From Aplidium turbinatum (Eukaryota; Chordata; Ascidiacea; Aplousobranchia; Polyclinidae), in contig OU964925.1 of assembly GCA_918807975.1 (NCBI GenBank), positions 8,904,798 through 8,968,797 on the forward strand: DNA of 64,000 nt, read 5' to 3'. Made by a program: the position numbers and the translations under genes. This document shows, in pieces, positions 43,901-55,218 of this stretch. Below the pieces are notes generated by a model. It saw only the letters and a program-made list of their open reading frames with translations, did no database searches and was not told where the DNA came from. Position 1 is the first letter of the stretch. Each line of letters opens with the position of its first letter.

Positions 43901-46900
43901 GAGAGGTGGAAAGTACTGAAGCGTTGTATGACCATTTGAACAAGATTATGCTATTGTCATATGCACCAAAATGAAACAGGAATGTCCTCATGATTTCTTC
44001 TTCACACTCTTCTGTTTCCATCACTGACTCTCACAAGAAACCTACAGTTATCATGCATTATAACAAACATAATGGTGGAGTTGACACTCTTAATGAAAAC
44101 TGTGAAGAATTCAATTACTTGAGGAAAACAAATTGTTGGCCAATGATTATAAATTACAATTTGATAAATGCTGCCGGTAACAACGCATTTCTCATAATGA
44201 GGGGCAATGGGAAAAGCAGCAAAAAAACAGATTTTCTCGAATAACTTAGCTTTCAGCTTGCTCAACCGTATGTCAACAAAAGAAAATTGGCTGGAGAAAC
44301 TAAACTACTTGCCGAAAAGTTGGGGTTTATCGATGCTGCTACTTCAAGCACTTTCCATCGCACAGTTCAAAGTATCAAACCGGGAAGATGCTGCAGATCT
44401 GCAAAGCATACTCGATATGCATGTGTCACTTGTAGCCGCGGGTTTGCCCACGACACAAAAAACTTCAGAAGATCCAATATTGCTAGGATGCTGAATGATT
44501 TGTTGTAGTGCTCCACGTTTGTTCGTTTTTGTGTTTGAAATATACGTGGCAAAACTTCGCTTGTTAAGACTTCTTTGCATTTTATCTGAGAGCTAGTAAG
44601 CTAAAACTATGTCCTGGGGAGGAAGCAGACCTCCCAATTAGAATTAATGATTGTTTTGTTAAGGTTTTATCAACATCAAATCATCTAAAGTAACAACTTC
44701 ACTTTGAAAACAGCGCATTTGTATCGAAAAACACAAGGAAATGCCATGTTGACAATTTGTCAACATCTGTGCCGATTAAGTTACCTAAAATCCCTGTGCT
44801 AATAAGGGTTAATGCAAACAGATGCGCTGAGGATCAACAAAACTGGTTCTATAAATATCATAATTGTCGCACTTTCTATGACAGGGCCGCATTAATCAAC
44901 TATGACGGCAACAACATGCCATTTATATTTTTTTAAAAACCGTATCGAATCACTAATGGAGAGTTGCCCATTTGAGGGAAATCGGCTGACTTTGCTACAG
45001 GCAGCCTGCGTACGTAGCGCCGCGCAAACCATTTCAAACTTAGCATCGGATACTTCTGGTTGGAGCGAAAAGGAAAGGATCGATATGTCGTTGGATCGCT
45101 TGTCGCAGCGCTTTGGCGTTAGAGGCGGATTTCTCGCGGAACCGGAGATTCGGCGGATACGGCATGGCAATAAATTATCTGGGATAAAGGAATTCAAAGA
45201 CGAGCTGGCTCAGTGTACCCTCTTCGCTAGGGCGTATAACCAGCGTCATCAGCTAGAAGGACGTTTTGTACTAGACTTGGCAGGTCGATTACCTGGATAT
45301 GCGAAGAAAGACTTTTTGTACTATCTGAAAGAGCAATATGATAGCACCGAGGAACCAAGCTTCCAAAGCCTAATGGATTTCGTAAATTGCGAAGAGACGT
45401 GTCGCTCTACGGACTTCGCCATACGCTTAATGGAGGAAGTCGTTGCTAGAAAAGATACAAAACGGTCGGCGAGTGATAATCACATTATGCGTATTCGTCA
45501 AACCTCAGCACAGCCTGTCAGAAATGCCACCCAAGGTAGCAGTCGCGGGTCTGGCTCTAGTTCTGGGAGCCGAGAAGAAACGTTTGGTAGCCGCTCCTTT
45601 GAAGGTACGAGGAAGGACATACTTTGTATCTATTGTGAGAGTAGGAATAAGCAAGAGCGTCACAGACTACCCAATTGTCCCGAGTTCCTAAACTTGACGC
45701 CGTCGCGACGCCGGGATGTCATCGCCACGACTGGTCGTTGTCTAAACTGCCTACGTCTAGGACACCAAGCAAAAAACTGCACCCAATCATGTAATTGTAG
45801 GCGCTGCGGCGAAGATTTCCGATTTAAGCACTATTATCTACTGCACGACGCTTATGTGAGTCCTCAAGGAACATCGGGCAATGGCAATGGTCTTAGAACG
45901 GCACCTGCCGTCACTAATCGTAGTGTAAGCATCGCTCATAAGAGGGCAGTGTTTAATCGTGTCACGGCTGTGCGAGTCATAAACCCATCTAATGGAGAGA
46001 CCACTCTGGTTTACTGTCAACACGACCCAGGCTCGCAGCTCACATTTGTTTCAAGCCGATTGGCTAAAGAATTGTATCTAAAAGCCACGGATAATGCATC
46101 CTTCCGCATGGACACTCTAGCAGGCAAACAAGAAATACACTCTGATCTGGTTAAATTTAATATCCAATCCTTAGTTACTGACGAACTGTATGGTGATGTG
46201 GAAGCAGTGGTAAATGCACCTTGGAGTGACCATGTCGAAACATTGCCGCAGCATCAAGACTTAAATAGGTTTTCACATTTCGATAATGTTGAATTGATTT
46301 CGTTACCTAACAAAATGTCGGTCGATATTCTAATCGGGAATGACCATGCTTACCTGATGCGAGTACTAGAAGAACGTGTTGGCATGACTCGGGAAGAGCC
46401 CCATGCTATTTTAACCCCACTGGGCTGGCTGGCTAGTGGAGGTCGAGGTTCTATGATCTCTGGTAATTCTAAAGTACGTCGTGTTGCCATTAATAGTAAC
46501 GTCGCTGAGGAGTCACTTAGTCTTGACAGTTTTGATGCGCAGGAGATTGAAATCAGTCGCTTAAAACATGTAATAAAGGATTTAACCCTATAACAGATGA
46601 AACGATAGAACTGTCCCGCAATGATGTCATAGCACAAAAATTTGTTGAGACGCAAATGAAAGTTGAAGATGGGAGATTTGAAATGCTCGTACCGTTAAAA
46701 ACCGACTTTAAATTACCGGATAACCACTCTTTGGCTCTTGACCGTGTTCTGAGCTTACGACGAAAGGCTTTAAAGCAACCTGATGTTCGATTATTCTTAG
46801 TAGACACGATGACTCATCGGCATGTGTGTGGTACTTACCATATTTTGTGACATCTCAAGCAAAAAAGCGAGTGGTATATGACGGCAAATCTGAGTTTAAG

Positions 46901-49900
46901 GGTAGGTGTGTTAATGATGTGATTTTGTCGGGCCCAGACATATTAAACCCTTTAACACAAGTTCTGGCTCGCTTTAGATTGGGAAAGTTTGGCCTAATGG
47001 CAGACCTAACCAAGTGCTTCTTCCAGATTCAATTACCAATGGAACAACGCGACTTGTTCCGTTTGCTATGGTTTGAGAATAATGATATCGAAAAGGGCAA
47101 AGTAATTCCGTTTAGATTTTGTGTACACCCTTGGGGAATTAAAAGCAGTCCATACATCGCCTGCTTAGCTATTCAAAAAATGATTGAACAAAACCCCACT
47201 GGAGCCAGTGACCTGACCCTGAGTACCATTCGAAAAAATATGTATATGGACGATCTGATATTCTCTGGAAATAGCCTTGATGAGGTCAGTGAGATTGCAA
47301 AAGAAGCCATTGACTTGTTCGATAGCCGAGGCTTTAGTTTGGTGAAATGGAGTGCCAACAAAGGGGCGTTGGATGTTTTGTCCAACTTCAAAAAGGAGAT
47401 GTTAGCTTCTTCCTTTCGCGATGTCGACCTGGAAAAAGACGATACAGACTTACCAGTAGCAAAAACTCTAGGTTGCGTGTGGCAAACTGAGTCAGATTCA
47501 TTATACATTAAGTGCTCTCTCCGACCTTTGGAGAAGTACACACGTCGCTCAATGTTAAGCCAACTTGGCCAAAATTTCGATCCATTAGGGTTCGGCGCGC
47601 CATTCTTCCTGAAAGCTAGGTTAATTCTGCAGCGTTTAACTATTGAAGGTCTTGATTGGGACACCGAAGTGCCACCCGACTACATAAAAGAATGGAAGTC
47701 GTGGCTTCATTCTTTAGATTTGCTGAAAGAATTTTCTATACCTAGATGGTATTTTGTAAACACCGAGCCGTGTTGTGCAGACGTTGATGTCGTATATCAG
47801 TTACATGGATTCAGTGATGCCTCCAATCACTCCTTTTCCTCCGTCGTGTATATACGTAGGCTGTGTAACGGAGTCCCTTGTGTATCCTTCGTTTTTGGCA
47901 AAAGTAGGCTTGTCCTCAAGCATCAAAGTGCATGGCCGATTGCCAGAAAGGAGCTTGTAGCCGCGCTTAATACTACGGAGCTGTTAAACCAGGCAGCTAA
48001 TGCACTCCACCTGCCTGATCTTAGAAAACATTTCTGGTGTGACTCGAATACTGTCCTTCAGTGGATCAGAAACCCTGATTTACGATTATGCAAGTTTGTT
48101 ACTCGTAGGCTAAATCGTATTTTACTCTTGTCAGAGGTGAGCGAATGGCATTACTGTCCGACACATCTCAACTCTGCAGACGTTGGAACCAGACCGAACG
48201 CCATCACCAAAACAGGTTCCCGAGAGATGTGGTTGAGCGGCCCATCTTTTCTCATGCAGGAAGGCGAGGTCCCAACGGTGAATGGAGCAGATGCTGCTAT
48301 TCGTAAAATGGAACTGTCGCCGGAGATGACGGTAAGAGAAAATGCAACTGGCTCCATTAGCAAGATGATCGAAACCGCACCTACTCTGTACGTGTTGAAA
48401 AAGAGAGCCGCCTATCTTGTAGCTTTCACGGAGTTCATTGTATCCAAATGCAAGAAACATGGGTATGTAAAACCAAAGTTAAATGCATCTTATCTAGAGG
48501 ACGCTTTAAATAGGGTTGTTTCCTACGTACAGAAAGTAGTGTATAGACATTTGTTAAGTTGTGACGGTCTGCCAGAGTCGATCGATGTGGTAACAAAACG
48601 TCTTGCTTCGAGCGAAGCTGGCGCTGATAAACAGTGCCTGAGAGAGTCGCGCTCTCTAAAAAAGTATCGTCCTTGTGTGGACACACGGGGGAGACTTCGT
48701 ATTGAAGGTCGTTTGAGTAAGTCTCCCGAAATAACTGTCGATGCGAAGCATCCTCTTATTTTGCCTTCGAGGCACGCATTGACACGGCTAGTTGTCCTTG
48801 ACGCTCATTGTGATAGCTATCACTGTGGTGTGCAACAGACACTGTTATCTACTCGCCAACGTTTTTGGATTGCAAATGGTAATTCCTCGGTGAAACATTA
48901 TTTGCATGATTGCGCTCCATGTGCCTTAGAGAAAGCAAAGCCTATCAGGCAGCTTATGTCGGATCTACCATTACCACGAACCACGGCCTATAACAAACCC
49001 TTCTTCAACAGTGGCGTAGATTATTTTGGTCCGATGACGTTTGTGGAGGGAAGAAGCCAAAAGAAAGCATGGGGTTTGTTATTTACCTGCCTTGCGAGTA
49101 GAGCAATCCATGTGGAACTTGTGACGTCACTATTTTACAGTGAATTTGTTTTAGCATTTACCAGATTTGTAGACTTGCGTGGATCTATACGTAACATGTA
49201 CTCAGATAACGGGACCACATTTCAAGCGGCATCTAAAAGACTACCAGAAATTCTGGGGTCTTCTGAAATTCAAACTTCTTTGCGAAAAAAGGGAATTAAC
49301 TGGGAGTTCATTCCTCCGTATGCCCCGGCCCAGGGAGGGGCCTGGGAAGCAATGGTAAAGCAATTCAAAATTGCCTTTTCCCACGTTATTGGGAACTCAT
49401 CACGGAAACCCAACTTTGTTGAACTTCTTACATTTACGGGTAGTGCCACAAGAATAGTCAACGAAAGACCTTTAGTCCCTGTCTGTGATGACCCTAAGGA
49501 TTCTACTGTTATCACCCCAGCCGCACTCCTTAACCCCTTCTTGAGCCCATTTTCATCAGTAGGAAATCCTCATGACCGAGATGAGTTACGGAGAGACTAT
49601 AGGTATAACCTGGCTCTATCTCACAGTTTCTGGGAGAAATGGATCTCTTTCTATTTACCTTCCCTGCAGGGTAGAAAAAAGTGGGCCAGTTTGGTGGAAA
49701 ACCTACAGCCTGGCCAATTAGTGGTGGTTGGTTCCCCAGAAGATATAACTAAGAGAGGGAGGTACCGTCTGGGGAGAGTCCATGAGATCATCCCCCAAAT
49801 TAGGAAAGGAAAACCGATTGTCCGGCGCGTCAGGGTGGCAGTCTCAGTGGTGGATGAGGCATCGGGTGAGGTTAAAGTGGATCTGGTCTTAAGGGATATA

Positions 49901-52900
49901 TCGTGCGTTGCTCCTGTGGGGGGTGCTTGACTGCGTTCTGGACCCGGCCCCGCCCTGGTCGGTTGTTAGCGGGTGTCGTGGAGACATCTGTACCACCCTT
50001 GCCTTTCATTTAAATTTGTAGTGTATTGTAGATATGTACCGCGCAAATCTGTTTTTAACCTGCGTATCTCTATGTGTCATCCGCAGGGCCCCAATATGCG
50101 TAACTCAACAACATGTCCTAGTAATGTATGCTCTACAGCGATCTCAGTGATCGGCCTCATTATAAGTAGCTAGTTAGTTACTGTGTAATGCATTTGATTT
50201 GTTTGCTATTGTGTGTTTCATGAAAATGATGTAAATAGTAATCGTGTAAGTATTCGCCAGCGATCTCAGTGATTTGCGTCATCATAAGTAGCTAGTTAGT
50301 TACTGTGTAGTGCCTTTGATTTGTTTGCTACTGTGTGTGTCTCATGAAACTAACGTAGATATTAATCGTTAATCGTGTAAGTATTCGCCAGGCCATTGTG
50401 GCCAGGGTATACCAGTGCCTTGCACTGCTATAAAAGGATAGTCACCGTTTCTGTGTAGCTTTGATGTACGTACTTTCTGTGTATTGCATTTCGGGAATCG
50501 ACCCTTCTACTTCAACTTTGTTTGTAGTTATGTGCCATAATTAGGGGCCGCAATGTTCCGGCGGGTCAATTGCCCTCTTGTTTAGAATTGAAATTGTGAT
50601 GAAATCTTGTTTAGAATTGAAATTGTGATGAAATCTTGTTTAGAATTGAAATTGTGATGAAAACTTGTTTAGAATTGAAATTGTGATGAAAATTTGTTGA
50701 CATTGAATTTGCGTTGTTTCTGTGTTCTGCGTGACGTGGCTTGCCTGGTGGCAAAGAGATTTCACAACTGATTATCGCCTTTTGCTGCGTGCCGGGAGCC
50801 GTTGTTTCTGGACACAATTTTGCCTGCCTTTGTGTTGAGTTTCATTTCATTATCGAAAAAAGCAAGCTAGAGAAATGAATGTGTACCACAGATTTAAGTT
50901 GTCGTGTTAAAGCCAATGTAAGTTTATACAAAATCAAGTTTTTATCCCAACTCACTAACTCAATAAATAAATCAAGAAACAATTGCAATTATGATTGAGG
51001 CAGACCGAGGAGGGATTGTAGGTAGGCAGTGAGCGCCTACTCTTGTAACCAGTACCAAACTTAAATAAAACTTACAGGTGTAAAAAAAATTATTACAAAC
51101 CAGTTAAGAACAAAAAAAATTGAGAAAATTAAAATACACCTCAGGAATAAAGAGCTTCATGTTTTAAGTGTTGAAGCCGGTAATTATTTTTCAAGTAGGC
51201 TTAATATGTTTTATGTACAAAAAAGGGTAAATTTGCCAAAAATATGATAGTTTGATAAGGGAACAATAAAATTGCTTTAGATTAGTTTTAAAATATTTAT
51301 TTACGGGCAAGTTTTGGGCAACTACTACTTTAAAAATGCGAAAATAATATTTTTTCTAAAATATATAAACTATCTGGCAACACTTTTACACTCCGGTTGT
51401 CGGATATTCAACCGAGTTGGCGATCCCCTGGTTGAATCAATGTAAAAATGACTGATTTTGCTGCCTGCGACATAGCAAAAATCTACCATTTTGTGTCGAT
51501 TCAATGTCATGAGATGTTGAATGCACCCAAAAACAACATAATTTGCTACGTAGACGGAGCGTGCGTTTAGCTTTATGCGCTTGCAAACAGACTCGATGTT
51601 GCTTTCGAAACCTCTGCAGTGAATTGTCGCGGCAGTGAACCGCTCGCTGTGAAAATGAACTTGAAGTCTCGGCACGACGTAAACACCAACCAACGCAACA
51701 AGGGCTGGTACAAACCGCATTGCGCACATGCAGAATAATCAACGCAACAACGGACTCGCGCAAACTGCATGGCGCACACACGACCGTTGCCATAAAAACC
51801 TGATCAAAGGCGGGAATATGCGCATCTTTTGTTTCATCTGCAACACGAAAACAGGTCAGTCATAAGTTGCGATATTGTAGTGAAAAGGGAGCTATAATCA
51901 AACGTCTCTCCGTAACTATTTTTCAAGAGCTGTTTACGGATGTCAGCAACTTCTAAATTTATTCAAGGTGACGTGCTGTTAAATTGATGTAAACGTGAAT
52001 GATTTTACTTTCAACAGGTACATTTTCAAGCGTATAATCAAGTTAGTATTTGCATTCCATTTTCAAGAGATTGTCATTAGCCTACATTTACACCTTTTAC
52101 TTCTTAGTAAACCTTTTTGCTTAACCGAAGTGGTCGAGTTTTATTATAATAATTAACGGTAGGTCGAACGTAGCGATAACTCCGAGTGTGGCAATAAAAG
52201 CAATCCTAGTGTGACGACATAATTATGTCATCCATCTGCGTGACATTTTGCTGAATTTACGTTGCTGCTGATGAAACACGCTTTCGCCCCCACGGCCAAA
52301 AAAATAGTTAGGCGCCTATGAGCTACAACATTAAGTTTCGCTGAGAAACGTTGTCGTGTTTTATCTGAGAAAACTTTCTTCAACGTTCATCAGCGAAACT
52401 CAACCTTGCAACACCCGAATTGACTATATATTTTTCGGACATTTTGACCGAATTGACTATATTTTTTTCGGACACTTTGCTAAAAAATCGGTCAATGACC
52501 GATAAATGACCGAAAAAAAAACCCAGCTGTAGAGCAGTGGTTCCCCACCTTTTTGTCTTGGTGACCCCCTTTAAAAATTTTCGTAGATACCGCGACCCTC
52601 ACTTACAGCCTATATTCTTTCCTAAATGCAAGTATACTATTAACAAATTATACAACAAAAGGCAGCACTAAAAATGTTTTTCTTGCATTTATTGACAAAT
52701 CAATGCGATGGTTGACCTTGTAGGTCTGCAGCTAACCGTGAAATTTGAGGTTGCGTGCTAATATAGACGTGCTAATATAATGTTGTCCAACATACAAGGC
52801 TACTTCGTAGAGTTTCAATTTACACTTTTACAGCGAATAGTCCAACACAGTAGGCTATGCGTAATAAACGTAACTGTAGGACCTACCCCTACAGTCATGC

Positions 52901-53308
52901 TTACTACATCACAGTGGACGCATACTGATGCAATAATATTGTGCTACAAGCAATCCGAATGAAATGGCTAGCGGACTGGTACCTCGTTCTACCTACATTC
53001 ACTTTTGTTGTTGCATGAGCAACAGCTTTGCGACCCCCATAAAATGCTCTGTGACTCCCTTGGTGGTCGCGACCCCCAGGTTGGGAACCACTGCTGTAGA
53101 GTGTAGAAGGTTTAAATTACTGAAGTATTTTAGTTACCCGACGCAGCTGAGAACTAGCGGAATCTTCTGTAGGTTTTTTCTCTTCTATTAAAAAAGTGTC
53201 TTTGGTTTGTAGAAAGGGCTGACAATGAGATACAATCACCATTGCACAAAGTTTATCCTTGTGTTTAAAATCATAGGCTCCGATGGAGTAGTTCTGTTTC
53301 AATGGGGT
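37982..53308 (-). CDS. GNAT acetyltransferase (aaNAT-like), copy 2, exons 2-4
   Basis: Paralogue of the gene at 9550-11718, on the opposite strand. Exons seen: exon 2 at 53138-53308 (TPLKQNYSIGAYDFKHKDKL...), exon 3 at 38611-38735 (YLMIEMVAVDDGYLNMGLMS), exon 4 at 37982-38207 (YKDYVDKVTGKM ... DELET, stop). Acceptors AG and donors GTAACT and GTAATT border them. Exon 3 ends in phase 2 and exon 4 begins in phase 2, so the three join in one open frame. Exon 4 is 226 nt in both copies. Exon 1 was not found between 53.3 and 64.0 kb; it may lie outside the window or be lost. Intron 2 is ~14.4 kb and carries a nest of elements. The acetyl-CoA loop is degenerate, as in copy 1. Confidence 0.7.
39962..40459 (+). 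repeat. BEL 5' LTR
   Basis: 498 bp, starting TGTTCCGG and ending TTGTAACCA. Contains four tandem copies of a 25 bp AGAATTGAAATTGTGATGAA-type unit near its start. Preceded by GTACC. Confidence 0.95.
40911..42153 (+). pseudogene. BEL gag, N-terminal part
   Basis: A gag-type coding region with heptad-like AKAEEARAKAEEARAKAEEA repeats (about 41455-41600), predicted coiled coil, and a basic, proline-rich tail. It stops at the piggyBac insertion. Related to the gag of the older BEL fossil at 15.8-18.7 kb. Confidence 0.8.
42158..44808 (+). mobile_element. piggyBac transposon inserted in BEL gag
   Basis: A 2651 bp element flanked by TTAA (42154-42157, 44809-44812), with ends CCCTTATCAGCACA and (reverse complement) CCCTTATTAGCACA. 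Subterminal structure: a palindrome GTTGACAnnnTGTCAAC occurs near 42175, 42353 and 44748. The word ACTTAATCGGCACA sits inverted at about 42336 and 44784, giving a second inner inverted repeat. Near 42508-42578 are four copies of GTTAGACTGCCA. Its transposase is broken. It must be younger than the BEL insertion. Confidence 0.95.
42896..44508 (+). pseudogene. piggyBac transposase, broken
   Basis: Segments in order: an acidic N-terminus (EEEELSDIDVFEEESEDDE), the core start (FKLFYRPEIILQIIRETNRK; ALNRFKFLLRCMRFDNYRNR), the first catalytic region VDEQLVRYRGKIPGRTYI, a degraded second region (VVRCFTSHSLV, where the family usually has D at the position before xxFTS), the third region GGVDTLNENCEEFNYLRK, and a C-terminal Cys-rich finger (GRCCRSAKHTRYACVTCSRG). 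In-frame stops fall at 43124-43126 (TAA) and 43535-43537 (TAG), and the frame changes after about 43828. It cannot be translated as one protein, so this copy was probably moved by a transposase made elsewhere. Confidence 0.9.
44813..46620 (+). pseudogene. BEL gag C-terminal, knuckle and protease region
   Basis: Continues gag after the piggyBac. It has a DUF1759-like core (FFKNRIESLMESCPFEGNRL), CCHC-type knuckles (CLNCLRLGHQAKNC and CNCRRCG), and a retropepsin-like DUF1758 region (HDPGSQLTFVSSRLAKELYL). These make the structural and maturation part of the retroelement polyprotein. Confidence 0.85.
46640..49930 (+). pseudogene. BEL pol: RT, RNase H, integrase
   Basis: Encodes the replication enzymes. 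The reverse transcriptase has FGLMADLTKCFFQIQLP and the YMDDLIFSG box. RNase H-like sequence follows (LHGFSDASNHSFSSVVYIRR). The integrase has an H-H-C-C zinc region (AHCDSYHCGV ... HDCAPCALEKAK) and catalytic-core motifs (SGVDYFGPMTF, MYSDNGTTFQAA). The region is long and largely open, which agrees with the young LTR age. Confidence 0.9.
50554..51051 (+). repeat. BEL 3' LTR
   Basis: 498 bp, nearly identical to the 5' LTR and followed by GTACC. Upstream, 49931-50553 holds untranslated sequence with a ~120 bp imperfect duplication (AGCGATCTCAGTGAT ... at about 50138 and 50258). Confidence 0.95.
52535..53093. mobile_element. hAT-Charlie-like MITE
   Basis: A 559 bp element with ends CAGTGGTTCCCCACCT and (reverse complement) CAGTGGTTCCCAACCTGG, followed by the GACCCCC word common in these MITEs. 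An exact 8 bp duplication CTGTAGAG lies at 52527-52534 and 53094-53101. It sits in intron 2, 45 bases from the exon 2 donor of GNAT copy 2. Confidence 0.92.
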
Positions 53309-53639
53309 CTATACATCAGTAGAATAATTAGCATAGTAAAAATAATAAATGAACTATCATATAATAATCAATCAATTGTGACATATAGGAGACTGGTATT
53401 GAACCGAAGTTCACAATAAACGTATAAAATAGGTCACAAAGTATTGTCTCTACTGACCTATTGTTGCTTTAGATTAAGCACACACTACAGGTAGCCTACA
53501 CTTGCTGCTAATGTACACATTTGGGTGCTGGTTTAGCATCGGCCGCCTTGGTCAGTGACGTCATTAAAATGTGTGACGTCATGCAAAAAAACGCAACTAC
53601 TTTTAAAAAGGGTGCAAAAACGCGGAACAGAAGTAAAAG

Positions 53640-54965
53640 CGGAAAGGCTATTGATTTTTTAATATTTGTAGTAAATAGTGCCTCCTAGCTTTCTCATTTC
53701 TGCTTGGATTCTAACAATTTTTCTATCGTTGGAAAGCATAATGCCTCATCTACCCGAATGGATTAATTGTCAGTCTAAAGTAGGCATTACATTTATGTAG
53801 CGCTAACTTAAACTTTACTATTTTGTACCAATTCTCCGCAATTCATTTTTAACAATAAAAATACCAAACCAACACAAATTAAAAGATTATGTCTTGGTTT
53901 ATTCATATGTTAACTTTCACATTTATATCTAATCAACAAAACGAGCAATCGTTGTTCAAACGTAACCGACGAAGAAGCTTTTTTCCAATGCATTTTTCAA
54001 GGCGATTCGATCGTGGTTCAGTATAAGCCGCCCACAGTTTGCTGTGATCGATGAATATTGCCTCCACCAAATATGCTGTAGCTTTCTCATTTCTACTCGG
54101 ATTCTAACAATTTTACTATCGTTGGATGGCATGATGCTTCATCTACTCGAATGGATTATATGCCAATCTAAAGTAGGCATTATATTTATGTAGCGTTAAC
54201 TTGTTGATTGGATAGTCTGAATGGCTAGCGTGGAAGCTACACCGTTATGGTTAGCGAATCGCAGTTGCTCGCTGTAGCCTACTAGCGAGTGCTCAGCCTT
54301 GTGCTGATAGCCAGGAAGAACGCCCCTCTCTTCACATTCACATTTATATCTAATCCACAAAACGAGCAATCGTTGTTCAAACGTAACCGCTCGACGAAGC
54401 TTTTTTCCAATGCATTTTTCAAGGCGATTCGATCGTGGTTCAGTATAAGCCGCCCACAGTTTGCAGTGATCGGTGAATACTGCCTCCACCAAATGTGTTG
54501 TAGCTTTCTCATTTCTGGGCGGATTTGAGAAATTTTACCATCGTTAGAAAGCACGATACTGCATCTATCCGATTTAATTGGTTGCAAGTTTAAAGTATTG
54601 CATTATATTGATCTAGCGCTAACTTATTAAACTTTACTATTTTGTACCAATTCTCAGCAATTCAATTTTTACAACAAAAATATCAAACCAACACAAATTA
54701 AAACAGTATGTCTTGGTTTATTCATATGTTAACTTTCACATTTATATCTAATCAACAAAACGAGCAATCGTTGTTCAAACGTAACCGCTCGACGAAGCTT
54801 TTTTCCAATGCATTTTTCAGGGCGATTCGATCGTGGTTCAGTATAAGCCGCCCACAGTTTGCTGTGATCGATGAATACTGCCTCCACCAAATATGCTGTA
54901 GCTTTCTCATTTCTGCTCGGATTCTAACAATTTTACTATCGTTGGATGGCATTATATTCTTTCCA
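53640..54965 (+). repeat. Satellite array, subfamily A (~400 bp units)
   Basis: About three head-to-tail units. Landmark TAGCTTTCTCATTTCTG recurs at about 53687, 54081, 54500 and 54899. Other conserved words: GAGCAATCGTTGTTCAAACG, TTTTTTCCAATGCATTTTTC, GGCGATTCGATCGTGGTTCA. The open frames in it (for example FEQRLLVLWIRYKCE on the minus strand) follow the repeat and are not supported as genes. Confidence 0.85.
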
Positions 54966-55218
54966 TAACTTCTAATCTGCCTTAAAATATTTTTTATCAC
55001 CTGATGATGTTAATAATTTGAAGACCTGATATTAAGAACTCCTTAGTAAGTCACATTTTCACCCCAGTAGAATGTAGAAGATTTAACATGAGATTGAAAT
55101 AATTTTGCAATGTTTTTCAAAACTTCAATTTTCTTTTTTTCAAAAACTTTAATGTAGCCAATTCTTTAGTTCAGGTTTTCTTTTGTTTTTAGGTTCATTG
55201 TGCAATATAAATTCCCTT

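Larger units (their letters stand above)
39962..51051 (+). mobile_element. Young BEL/Pao LTR retroelement
   Basis: Full-length element with two 498 bp LTRs (TGTT...ACCA) and a 5 bp target duplication GTACC just outside. The LTRs differ at only about two positions, so insertion is recent. Parts in order: leader, gag with coiled-coil repeats, zinc knuckles, retropepsin-like region, reverse transcriptase/RNase H and integrase, then a ~620 bp untranslated 3' stretch. A piggyBac transposon (42158-44808) interrupts gag. Apart from that it looks nearly whole, with perhaps two or three small breaks. It lies antisense to the host GNAT gene, in intron 2. Confidence 0.95.
39660..51490. repeat. Inverted arms of a palindromic element split by BEL
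   Basis: Left arm ~39660-39890 and right arm ~51290-51490 are imperfect inverted copies sharing GGGATCGCCAACTCGG, CGGAGTGTAAAAGTGTTGCC and AATATTATTTT. The BEL insertion lies between them. The short unique centre (about 39890-39961 and 51057-51290) shows no coding. Exact ends not fixed. Confidence 0.7.
39521..52320. mobile_element. hAT-like element with CATAGGCGCC ends
   Basis: Ends CATAGGCGCCAACT and (reverse complement) CATAGGCGCCTAACT. Flanks AGCCACAA (39513-39520) and AGCTACAA (52321-52328) form an 8 bp duplication with one mismatch. It encloses the palindrome and the BEL element. No transposase was recognised. Confidence 0.7.
39361..52526. mobile_element. Outermost TIR element in GNAT intron
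   Basis: Ends CTGCTGGTTTTTTTTTTCG and (reverse complement) CTGGGTTTTTTTTTCGGTC, with repeated CGGTCATTT words just inside both ends. CTGTAGA flanks both sides (39354-39360, 52527-52533), a probable 7 bp (perhaps imperfect 8 bp) duplication. It encloses all elements to 52320. Own sequence is small and non-coding. Confidence 0.55.

Noticed and set aside
54196-54587. Minus-strand frames with RLLVLWIRYKCE and ITANCGRLILNHDRIALKNA, repeated at 54752-55000 and 62317-62499
   Set aside because: They recur because the ~400 bp satellite recurs. They match no family and are not kept open across units.
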